Source: Pseudomonas sediminis
Lineage (GTDB): Bacteria; Pseudomonadota; Gammaproteobacteria; Pseudomonadales; Pseudomonadaceae
Assembly: GCF_002741105.1 (NCBI RefSeq)
Contig: NZ_NIQU01000008.1
Span: 62,001 to 126,000 of the forward strand
Length of the DNA stretch: 64,000 nt
Reading direction: 5' to 3'
This document shows, one piece after another, positions 41,882 through 49,584 of this stretch. Positions within the stretch are counted from its first letter, which is position 1, and every line of letters begins with the position of its first letter. The notes beneath the pieces were generated by a model. It worked only from the letters and a program-made list of their open reading frames with translations, was not told the DNA's origin and made no database searches. The position numbers and the translations under genes were made by a program.

Positions 41882-42727
41882 ATGGCCAGTACCACACCGG
41901 AAGGATTGCAGATTCGTCCCAGGCACATGGACTTCGATCTGCCCAACCCGTTGCCGCGTCACTGGAACGGCGGCGACGCCTTCAAGACTCATTTGTTCGA
42001 TGCCATGTCGGTGTTGTTTCCCGATGGCGAGCGCTTCTTCATCGACTCGGTGCGCCAGTTCCGCGACCGTATCGACGACCCACTGCTCAAGGAGCAGATT
42101 CGCGGCTTCATCGGCCAGGAAGGCCATCACAGCCGCGAGCATCTCGAGTACAGCCAGCGCCTGCGCGAGCTGGGCTACAACGTCGAACGCATGGAGAAAC
42201 GTGCCCGCGCACGCATTCGCTACACGCAGAAGAAATTTTCGCCGCAGCGGCAGTTGGCCGCGACCGCAGCACTTGAACACATCACCGCGATCATGGCCGA
42301 TGGCCTGCTGAGAAATGACGCCTATATGGTGGGTGCCCATCCGACTCTGGCTCGCCTGTGGCGTTGGCACGCACTGGAGGAAACCGAGCATAAAGCGGTG
42401 GCCTTCGATGTTTACAACCAGGTGTGTGGCAGCCGCAAGTTGCTGCGCCGAGCGATGATCATGGGCACCTTCTTCTTCGTGCTCGATACCACGAGAGGCC
42501 TCGCGCACATGCTCAAGGTCGACGGCCTGCTGTGGAACTGGCGCGTATGGCGCGACGGCGTCCGCTGGATGTGGGGCAAGGAAGGCGTGTTCCGCCCGCT
42601 GATCGGCACTTACCTGGATTTCTTCAAGGACGGTTTCCACCCCTGGGAACACAACAACCTGGAACTGCTGCACGCCGCCCGCGAGGAGTTTGATGGTGCC
42701 TCGTTGATTCAGGCCGGAGCCGCCTGA
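41882..42727 (+). CDS. PF10118-type metal-dependent hydrolase
   Basis: A 281-residue protein of the PF10118 family (annotated metal-dependent hydrolase). The carboxylate/histidine pattern is diiron-like: FIGQEGHHSREH near residue 80, AALEHITAIMADG near 140 and WHALEETEHKAVAFD near 165-180. One or two hydrophobic stretches (about 195-215) suggest membrane association. In pseudomonads the family often sits beside AraC-type regulators and lipid genes; an activity on lipid substrates is an inference. It is divergent from the AraC gene and ends in a terminator. Confidence 0.85.
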   Translation: MASTTPEGLQIRPRHMDFDLPNPLPRHWNGGDAFKTHLFDAMSVLFPDGERFFIDSVRQFRDRIDDPLLKEQIRGFIGQEGHHSREHLEYSQRLRELGYNVERMEKRARARIRYTQKKFSPQRQLAATAALEHITAIMADGLLRNDAYMVGAHPTLARLWRWHALEETEHKAVAFDVYNQVCGSRKLLRRAMIMGTFFFVLDTTRGLAHMLKVDGLLWNWRVWRDGVRWMWGKEGVFRPLIGTYLDFFKDGFHPWEHNNLELLHAAREEFDGASLIQAGAA

Positions 42728-42761
42728 AACGCAGCGCAGCCCCGCCACGCAATACAAACAA

Positions 42762-42780
42762 GCCCGGAATCTGTCCGGGC
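42762..42780 (+). terminator. terminator after the PF10118 gene
   Basis: Arms GCCCGGA (42762-42768) and TCCGGGC (42774-42780), loop ATCTG, followed by CTGTTCG. The weak T-run makes it moderate. Confidence 0.6.
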
Positions 42781-42823
42781 CTGTTCGTGCCCCGGGTTTT
42801 CACTGAGCCTTTGCTGGCTCCGC

Positions 42824-43060
42824 TCAGCTCAGTAGAAATTTCATTGCATAGGCTGCGCTCTGCTGGGGAATTTCCTCCATGGGGATATGCCCGACGCCCG
42901 GATAGACCTTGACCTGAATACCCGGCAAATCGTGCTGCCACAGCGGCACATGCTTGGGTGAAATCCAGCGATCACGCTCACCGCACATCAGCAGTGTGGC
43001 AGCGATCATCAACAGCACCTTGCGCATCGGATAGCCGGCCGGTTCTATCGGCACCAGCTT
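42824..43060 (-). pseudogene. C-terminal remnant of an alpha/beta hydrolase
   Basis: The frame ending at 42824 reads ...PAGYPMRKV...TLLMCGERDRWISPKHVPLW...VYPGVGHIPMEEIPQQSA. This is the C-terminal third of an alpha/beta hydrolase: the acid residue (GERDRW) and the catalytic His (GVGHIPMEE) are there, but the nucleophile elbow GxSxG and everything N-terminal are missing. Further upstream the frame runs into the LuxR gene and loses similarity. No start with a Shine-Dalgarno is visible. I call it a deletion remnant; the left edge at 43060 is approximate. Confidence 0.7.
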
Positions 43061-43137
43061 GCCGCCCCGCTGCTGCTGCGTCAGGGCGAAGGTCCAGCCT
43101 GCTAGATGCGTTCCAGGCTTTTCCTGTGAGGCACATA

Positions 43138-45879
43138 TCAGCGCAATAGGCCGAGGCCCTTGGCCCGCGCTACCGCCTGAGTACGCCGCTCGACACCAAG
43201 CTTGCTGTTGATGTGACGGGCGTGGGTCTTGACCGTGTGCAGGGAGATAAACAGACGCTCGCTGATCTGCTGATTGGAGCAGCCGCGCGCGATCAACTGC
43301 AGCACCGCCAACTCGCGGCCACTGAGTTTTTCCGCCAGGGCGCTCTCCTCCGCGACCACCTCCTCGTCCGAATCCCGACTGCCCGGCAACTGGGCAAGTA
43401 ACGCGTCGCGCAGCGGACAGGCCGGTCGCCCCTGCAGGCGCTCTCGTAGCCACCGCGGCTGATGCTGCAACAGCTCGATGAAAGGTAACAGTGCACCGCC
43501 CTGAGCGAGATCCAGGCAACTGTCGAGCTGCTGCTGTGCCTCCCGCTCTCGCCCGGTTTGCTTCAGTAGCTGGGCGAGCTGGGCCTGCGCCACCAGGCCA
43601 ACCAACTGACCACCCAGCCCCTGTGCACGCTGTTGCAACGCACGCAGACGGCGCTCCGCATGCTCCAGCTCGCCCTGCAGGCGCTCCAGAGCAGCCTGCT
43701 GTAGATCGATATGCAACGCCAACTGCGGGTGAAACTCTGGCGCCAGTGCCCGCCCCTGATCACCATAGGTTTCCGCCAACTGCGGTAGCCAGGCAGCGGC
43801 CAGCTCGACCTGCCCCTGACGCAACCACAGCTCGCACTTCATCAGCGTAATCATCGCCAAGTAATAAATCGCTGGCACATCCCAGACGTGCATCAAGCGC
43901 TCGGCCTCACCGAGCAGTGCGAATGCCTCGGCAGGCCGTCCATCACGTCCGTCCAGGCTGGCCAGCACGCAATAGCCGATTAGCGCCCCAACGTCGCGGC
44001 AGGCTCGCGCTTCGGCAATTCCCGCCCGCAAGCGCTCCACGGCCTGAGGCTGCAAGCGCAGACTAAGCAGATAACCTTCATAAATCGTCAATCGCGCTCG
44101 CACCGAGTAACTACGCTGTGCAGGCAAACGCTGCACCAGCAGCAACCCCTGATGCACTTCCTCCTGCGCGCGCAGCACCTCGCCACGGGATTGCAGTACG
44201 CGGGCGCGCTCGTAGTGGGCCAGTGCCTCGAGCAGAGGATTGTCGATGCGCTGCGCCAACTCCAGCGCGTCGCGGTTCAACCCACGCGCACGCCACAGAT
44301 CGCCACGCACCATGGCCAGATTGGACAACGCCGACAAGCACATGAAGTGCGGGCCATAACGCTCCACCGGTAAACCGGCCAAGGCCTCGCTACATTGCTG
44401 CTCGGCACGTGTACCATCGCCACGACCACGGGCGATGACCCCGTCGAGCGCCTGCCACTGCGCCAGCAGGCTGCGCTGGGCGGAAGGCTCGGCTGCTGGA
44501 AGGAAGCGTGCGAGTTGATCAAGCAGCTCTTGGGCGGCGTCCAGCTGGCAGGCCAGCGCCAGTGCCCAGCCATAGAGCATGATCAGCCGCGGTGTGCTGG
44601 CCAGCAGGTCATCCGGCAGATTGGTTTTCCAGCGCAGCAGCATGGCGATGTTCTGCTCCGCCAGCATCTGCTCCTCGGACAGGTTCTGTACCAGGCTGGC
44701 AGCGACATCGGCCTGCCCAGCGAGCAGTGCTTGCTCGATGGCGGCATCCAGCATGCCTTGCGCAGCGAACCAGCGACAGGCACGCAGGTGAGCACCGCTG
44801 TGAGAACGGCTCAGACCGTCAGCAGTCCGTGCATTGAGCAGATCGGAAAACAGGTGGTGATAGCGAAACCAATGCCCCTGCTCATCCAGCGGCACCAGAA
44901 AAACCTGGTTGGCCTGCAACTGACGGATGATCGCGGCGCTGTCGTGGCTGTCACGCACCGCGTCGCACAGCTCGGCACAGAAGCGCTCCATGCAGGCGGT
45001 TTCGTAGAGAAACTGCTGCACCTCGGCGGGCTGCCGCTCGATGACCTCTTCAAGGAGGTATTCACGGATCAGCCCTTCTCCTCCATGCAGTTGCAGTCCC
45101 TCGCCAGCTTCGGCCAGTTCTTCGACAGCCAACAGCCACAGGCGTAAACCGGCAATCCACCCTTCGCTGCGCTGCAGAATCCCGGTGACCTGCTGCTTTT
45201 CCAGGTGCGCGCCCTGACTTGCCAGCAGAGCATCCAACTCCGCGGCGGTCAGCCGCAGGTCCTGCTCGCTGAGTTCGAGCAACTGTCGCGACAGGCGCAG
45301 ACGCGCCAGGTGCCAATCCGGCCGCTGACGGCTGGTGACCAACAGCAGCACGCCGGGTGGTAAGTGGTTGAGGAAGAATTGCAGGCAACGATCCAGCACC
45401 GGCCCCTGCGCCAGATGGTAGTCGTCCAGCACCAGTAACAGCGGCTGACCATCATCGAGTTGCTGAGTCAGCTCATCGAGCAAGCCGTCGAGCCACTGCT
45501 CGAACGCGAAGGGCTGGTGACGCTGGCGCATCTTCAGCAGCCCGAGCGCCTCCTCCCCCAAACCGGGGTAGAACTGCTGCAGCCCCTGTAACAGGCGCTC
45601 AAGGAAGCGCCCCGGATCATGATCACGCTCACTCAGCCCGAGCCATAGACTGTGCCAGTGATCGGGTAGTCGCTCGCAGAACTCGATGGCCAGTGAGCTT
45701 TTGCCAAAGCCTGCTGGCGCACTGACCAGCAGCAAGCGCCCTTGCAAGCCCTCTTCGAGACGATCGCATAACCTGGGGCGCGGCATATGTCCTGCCGGCA
45801 GCGGCGGACGATAGAAACGCGCCTCCACCGGTGTAGCCGGCGTGTAGGGAAAACCTGGCGAGCGGGAGAGATCTGTCAT
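43138..45879 (-). CDS. MalT-like LuxR-family ATP-dependent regulator
   Basis: A 913-residue STAND-class transcription activator. The N-terminal NTPase has Walker A SAPAGFGKSSLAIEF (near residue 55) and Walker B LLLVLDDYH (near 150); a long alpha-helical TPR-like sensor region covers about 350-830; the C-terminal LuxR helix-turn-helix (about 850-913) reads LSGRELAVLQLIARGCSNQQISERL and HTVKTHARHINSKLGV. The effector is unknown. It lies directly downstream of DUF1302-DUF1329 on the same strand, and this set is also seen together in P. putida (from memory), so it is the likely regulator of that locus. Confidence 0.94.
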   Translation of the reverse strand: MTDLSRSPGFPYTPATPVEARFYRPPLPAGHMPRPRLCDRLEEGLQGRLLLVSAPAGFGKSSLAIEFCERLPDHWHSLWLGLSERDHDPGRFLERLLQGLQQFYPGLGEEALGLLKMRQRHQPFAFEQWLDGLLDELTQQLDDGQPLLLVLDDYHLAQGPVLDRCLQFFLNHLPPGVLLLVTSRQRPDWHLARLRLSRQLLELSEQDLRLTAAELDALLASQGAHLEKQQVTGILQRSEGWIAGLRLWLLAVEELAEAGEGLQLHGGEGLIREYLLEEVIERQPAEVQQFLYETACMERFCAELCDAVRDSHDSAAIIRQLQANQVFLVPLDEQGHWFRYHHLFSDLLNARTADGLSRSHSGAHLRACRWFAAQGMLDAAIEQALLAGQADVAASLVQNLSEEQMLAEQNIAMLLRWKTNLPDDLLASTPRLIMLYGWALALACQLDAAQELLDQLARFLPAAEPSAQRSLLAQWQALDGVIARGRGDGTRAEQQCSEALAGLPVERYGPHFMCLSALSNLAMVRGDLWRARGLNRDALELAQRIDNPLLEALAHYERARVLQSRGEVLRAQEEVHQGLLLVQRLPAQRSYSVRARLTIYEGYLLSLRLQPQAVERLRAGIAEARACRDVGALIGYCVLASLDGRDGRPAEAFALLGEAERLMHVWDVPAIYYLAMITLMKCELWLRQGQVELAAAWLPQLAETYGDQGRALAPEFHPQLALHIDLQQAALERLQGELEHAERRLRALQQRAQGLGGQLVGLVAQAQLAQLLKQTGREREAQQQLDSCLDLAQGGALLPFIELLQHQPRWLRERLQGRPACPLRDALLAQLPGSRDSDEEVVAEESALAEKLSGRELAVLQLIARGCSNQQISERLFISLHTVKTHARHINSKLGVERRTQAVARAKGLGLLR

Positions 45880-45985
45880 CGGCCTATTCTTGGAAGTCTT
45901 CTATCTGCATCGGCGGGCTCGATCTGATCCCAGCCTAGCGACTTGCAATGGCCATTTGAAGCGCCCGCTACAGTCCGTAACGAAA

Positions 45986-46006
45986 AAGCCGGCACAAGGC
46001 CGGCTT
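45986..46006 (-). terminator. terminator after the DUF1329 gene
   Basis: Arms AAGCCGGC (45986-45993) and GCCGGCTT (45999-46006), loop ACAAG, followed on the minus strand by TTTTTCG. It separates the DUF1302-DUF1329 unit from the LuxR gene. Confidence 0.88.
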
Positions 46007-46029
46007 CGTCGTGTTGCTTGAGACAGGTT

Positions 46030-47406
46030 TTAGCGAACGCCAGCCTGACGCAGAGCGGCCGGGGTGTAATCGCTGCCAGCGGCCTTGTAGTTGAAGTCGT
46101 AGGCTTGCTTCTCCTCGTTCTTCATACCCAGGGCCAGGTAGCGACCGGACAGCAGGTCGTACAGGGTTTCCACGGTGTACCAAGGCACTTGCTTGTCGTA
46201 GTAGTACTGGGCATGCGCCTCGGCTACGCGCCACAGGGTGCCACGGCCGTCGTAGTGATCGATCAGAGCGGCTTGCCAGGTGTCCTCGTCGATGTAGAAG
46301 TCACGCTTGGCATAGATGTGGCGCTCACCCGATTTCAGGGTCGCGGTCACGTGCCATACACGGTGCAGCTCGTAACGAGTCAGGTCCTGGTTGATGTGGC
46401 CAGCCTTGATGATGTCGGAGTACTTCAGGCTGGGCGAATCGAGCTTGTAGGCGTTGTAGGGGATATAGATCTCCTTCTTGCCTTCCAGTTTCCAGTCGTA
46501 ACGATCCGGCGCACCGTTGTACATGTCGAAGTTGTCGGAGGTACGCAGACCGTCAGCGGCGGTACCCGGACCATCGTAGGACACCTGCGGAGCACGACGC
46601 ACGCGACGCTGACCGGCGTTGTACAGCCACGCCAGACGCGGCTCCTTCACCTGGTTGAGAGTTTCGTGAACCAGCAGCACGTTACCAGCCAGACGAGACG
46701 GAGCAGTTACGCGCTGTTTGAAGTAGAACAGTACGTTGCTTTCCTTACTCGCATCGAAGTCGGTCAGAGCATCACGGAAGGTGAACTCGTCCTGGAAGTA
46801 AACCAGCGAGTAGGAACCGTTCGGCTGCGGAGTCGCCTGGGTCACCAGACGACGCACGCTGCCACCGCGGTAGCGGGTGATGTGGTTCCAGATCGCTTCA
46901 AGACCGTTCTGCGGAATCGGGAAAGGGTTGGCGGTCTGGAAGTTTTCCAGGCCGTTACCGCCCTCCACCATCTTGGTGTTCACAGCGTTCTGCTTGGTCG
47001 CCTCCAGCACCGCAGCCGGCAGACTAGCCGAGCGGTGAGTTGGGTAGACCGGCATCTTGTAGCTTTCCGGATAGCGTTTGAACATCGCCAGCTGACCGGG
47101 GGTCAGCTTGTCCTTGTACTGGTCGACGTTCTGCGCAGTGATGGTGAACAGGGGCTGCTCGCTGGCGAACGGATCGGCCAGGAAGCCTCGCGGATCGACC
47201 GCGCCGGCGTTGGCTGGCAGACCACCGGTCCAGGCAGGGATCGAGCCATCGGCATTGCCTGCCATTTCGGCACCAACCGGAGTCAGGGTACTGCCCAGCT
47301 TCGCAGCTTCGTCAGGCGACACTGCCGCCATCACGCCGGTAGCCAGCAGAGACAGGGTCAGGACACCGCTTTGCCACAGTTTTTTTGTTGTTTTCATTTG
47401 CATCAT
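46030..47406 (-). CDS. DUF1329 outer-membrane-associated protein
   Basis: A 458-residue exported protein with a signal peptide of about 27 residues (LWQSGVLTLSLLATGVMAAV, cut near AVSP). The mature part, with AKLGSTLTPVGAEMAGNADGSIPAWTGGL and PTHRSASLP, matches DUF1329, a family related to LolA/LolB-like lipid-binding folds and reminiscent of the MCE/RND lipid exporters. It follows DUF1302 after 23 bases; the pair is almost always together. The molecular function is not established; transport of a hydrophobic substrate across the envelope is the common proposal. Confidence 0.92.
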   Translation of the reverse strand: MMQMKTTKKLWQSGVLTLSLLATGVMAAVSPDEAAKLGSTLTPVGAEMAGNADGSIPAWTGGLPANAGAVDPRGFLADPFASEQPLFTITAQNVDQYKDKLTPGQLAMFKRYPESYKMPVYPTHRSASLPAAVLEATKQNAVNTKMVEGGNGLENFQTANPFPIPQNGLEAIWNHITRYRGGSVRRLVTQATPQPNGSYSLVYFQDEFTFRDALTDFDASKESNVLFYFKQRVTAPSRLAGNVLLVHETLNQVKEPRLAWLYNAGQRRVRRAPQVSYDGPGTAADGLRTSDNFDMYNGAPDRYDWKLEGKKEIYIPYNAYKLDSPSLKYSDIIKAGHINQDLTRYELHRVWHVTATLKSGERHIYAKRDFYIDEDTWQAALIDHYDGRGTLWRVAEAHAQYYYDKQVPWYTVETLYDLLSGRYLALGMKNEEKQAYDFNYKAAGSDYTPAALRQAGVR

Positions 47407-47429
47407 GATTCCTCGAAATTCCTGACCGC

Positions 47430-49367
47430 TTAGAAGTTCATACCGAAGCTGAGCGCAACGAAGTCGCGGTCAACGGAGGTGTTGTACTTGCCGTCGAAGA
47501 AGCTGGTATAGGACAGATCTGCGGTGTAGGTGTTCTGGTATTCAGCATTGAGCCCGAGGCTTACAGCCTTGGCGTCCTCGGTGAACATACCATTGGGACC
47601 GTATCCTTCGACGTCATGAGACCAAGCAACACTCGGACGCAGGTTCACACCGGCAAAGACGTTCGGGTAATCCCAAATAGCACGAACTCGGTACCCCCAA
47701 GATGTAGATGTTACGAAACCATCATCCTCGCAGTACTTGCTGACGTTCTTTCCGTTGCGATTGTTACCAACGGTAGAAACATTGAGGCCTTGGCAAGTTG
47801 GGAACACACCAACGCCAGAGACTGCATAGTTACCCGGAAGAGGGCCTGGGCCGTAAATTGGATCTCGCCCGTAGCGGACCTCGCTGGAGTCCTCGAGCCC
47901 ACCGACATGAACGATACCCAGTTCTCCAACCAAAGTGAGACGACTCGCGCCCATTACCTGATCAAAGAAATGGGTGAAGGTCGTCTGGAACTGGGTAATT
48001 TCTTTGCGGCGATAGCCATTCAGATCCTGACCTGGCACACCATTTAGCAGCGACACATTACCTACGCCAGCACCAGCGAAGGTAGCGGCAGCAGGGTTAA
48101 ATGCACTGTTGGCGAGTGGTTTGATGCCTGCATAGAGAATATCAGTTGAGTTGAGCTGCACAGGTGCGTTCGGGCGATAGCTCAATTCACCACTCCAAGC
48201 TGTACCAGTCGGCAGTGTAGTGGCAAAGCTAATGCCATAGAGACGTATATCCTCTGGATATTCCATAAAATAACTAGAATTACCAGCGACACGCAGGGGA
48301 GCGAGGGCAGCCAAAGCTCCAAGAGTAGTGGCATTATAAACAGACGCCTGAGCGCCAGTAGCACTGAAAATAGGCGCACGGCTATGGTAGTTCATCGCAT
48401 AGAAACCGAATTCGGTATCCAGCGGCTCGAATAAGTAGCGGAAAGCTAAACCCCACTGCCCACTATCACGCGCATCACGATCTCCAGACCGCGGTACAAT
48501 CACCCCCTCGCTACTGAACTGCACCCCCTGCGCTTCGAGGACTGGAGCACCGGCGCCACCAGATGCAGCCTGTACTTCGCTTCGGGTACGCAGAACCGCT
48601 AGATTGTTGTCACAGCCATCTGCCACGATATCCGGCTGGGCGAAGAAAGTACCGCAATTGTCTACGACGGTTTGATCCCACTCGAGCTGGTAGAACGCCT
48701 CCATTGACAAGTTATCGGTCAGGCTCTGCGAGACAAAAAACATATTGACCGGTATCAGGCCCTCTTTGATTTCTGCGCCTGGGCGGCGGAAGGCGGCAAC
48801 ATCAATGGGGTTCACAGCGTTAATGCTATTACCTATGAAAGTGCTTTCGCCCCAGTTAACTACCTGTTTCCCAAGACGCACAGAGCCTGGCTGATTGCCA
48901 ATCGCATAGTTGTGGTAGATGAAAGCATCGAGAATCTCACCCCCCGAAGACTGTGCACCCTCTTTGCGGTTGCTATCGCTGATATCTTTGAACGGGCGAC
49001 TTTCATCCTTCAATTCGAAGTCATACCAGTATTTGCCACGAACGAACACGCCAGTATCACCATAGCGCAGTTCAAGATCGTGGACGCCTTTGAAGATCTT
49101 GGAGAAGGTCTCGCCGCGCTTAAAGTTCAACTTGGAGTCGTCAGAAGTCTGAGAAAGACCACGACCACCATTGTTGAAACCGATCAGGTCCTTGTCGGCA
49201 CTCTCAGTAGACCAACTGGCACCAACAGACAGCGCCGAGTCGAACTGCCCTTCGATCTCACCGATATTGAAAGTGACGCCGAATGCCGGAGCGGCAAGGG
49301 TGGAAGCGAGGCTGACGGCCAGCGGCAGTTTTGCCAGGCGCCAGTAGGGTTTTGTTTTTGTTGTCAT
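47430..49367 (-). CDS. DUF1302 outer-membrane beta-barrel protein
   Basis: A 645-residue exported protein with a signal peptide (LAKLPLAVSLASTLAAPAFG, cut about residue 30). After it comes VTFNIGEIEGQFDSALSVGASWS, the DUF1302 hallmark, then alternating strands and a C-terminal aromatic residue (FVALSFGMNF) typical of outer-membrane barrels. The middle (about 47,680-48,900) is visibly poorer in GC than both ends and than neighbouring genes, suggesting allelic replacement of the variable section. It heads a two-gene unit with DUF1329; possible regulatory sites lie upstream at 49533-49575. Confidence 0.92.
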   Translation of the reverse strand: MTTKTKPYWRLAKLPLAVSLASTLAAPAFGVTFNIGEIEGQFDSALSVGASWSTESADKDLIGFNNGGRGLSQTSDDSKLNFKRGETFSKIFKGVHDLELRYGDTGVFVRGKYWYDFELKDESRPFKDISDSNRKEGAQSSGGEILDAFIYHNYAIGNQPGSVRLGKQVVNWGESTFIGNSINAVNPIDVAAFRRPGAEIKEGLIPVNMFFVSQSLTDNLSMEAFYQLEWDQTVVDNCGTFFAQPDIVADGCDNNLAVLRTRSEVQAASGGAGAPVLEAQGVQFSSEGVIVPRSGDRDARDSGQWGLAFRYLFEPLDTEFGFYAMNYHSRAPIFSATGAQASVYNATTLGALAALAPLRVAGNSSYFMEYPEDIRLYGISFATTLPTGTAWSGELSYRPNAPVQLNSTDILYAGIKPLANSAFNPAAATFAGAGVGNVSLLNGVPGQDLNGYRRKEITQFQTTFTHFFDQVMGASRLTLVGELGIVHVGGLEDSSEVRYGRDPIYGPGPLPGNYAVSGVGVFPTCQGLNVSTVGNNRNGKNVSKYCEDDGFVTSTSWGYRVRAIWDYPNVFAGVNLRPSVAWSHDVEGYGPNGMFTEDAKAVSLGLNAEYQNTYTADLSYTSFFDGKYNTSVDRDFVALSFGMNF

Positions 49368-49532
49368 CGACGCTACTCCATGTGTTTTTTGTTATGGATG
49401 CTTTGACTATAGCCAGCGGGTGGTACTGCTTGATCCCTCGAAAGTGTGATTTGCAGCCTCCAGGCACTCTGGCTCGCAGGTTTCAGGCCCCGCCCCTAGC
49501 CAAGCATGGACGGGAAACAGCAATTAGCAAGC

Positions 49533-49546
49533 CAAACGCTTGTTTG
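49533..49546. promoter_or_regulatory. PsrA-type operator motif
   Basis: CAAAC-GCTT-GTTTG fits exactly the G/CAAAC-N2-4-GTTTG/C motif reported for PsrA, the fatty-acid-responsive TetR regulator of Pseudomonas beta-oxidation. It lies 166 bases before the DUF1302 ATG and after the acyl-CoA ligase gene. The match is short and could be chance, but the context is fatty-acid-related. Confidence 0.5.
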
Positions 49547-49575
49547 ACTGAGCGGTCACTTTCACCGCCCAGTCA
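49545..49575. promoter_or_regulatory. 31-bp inverted repeat between ligase and DUF1302 genes
   Basis: Arms TGACTGAGCGGT (49545-49556) and ACCGCCCAGTCA (49564-49575) pair with one mismatch around CACTTTC. The TGAC...GTCA pattern is TetR-operator-like. It overlaps the PsrA motif by two bases. It could also be the transcript end of the ligase gene, but no T-run follows on either strand. Confidence 0.5.
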
Positions 49576-49584
49576 ATGCGCACC

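Noticed and set aside
42824..43519. A 231-codon intact hydrolase gene
   Set aside because: Only the C-terminal part resembles a hydrolase; the upstream half overlaps the LuxR coding sequence in another frame, so I call a remnant instead.
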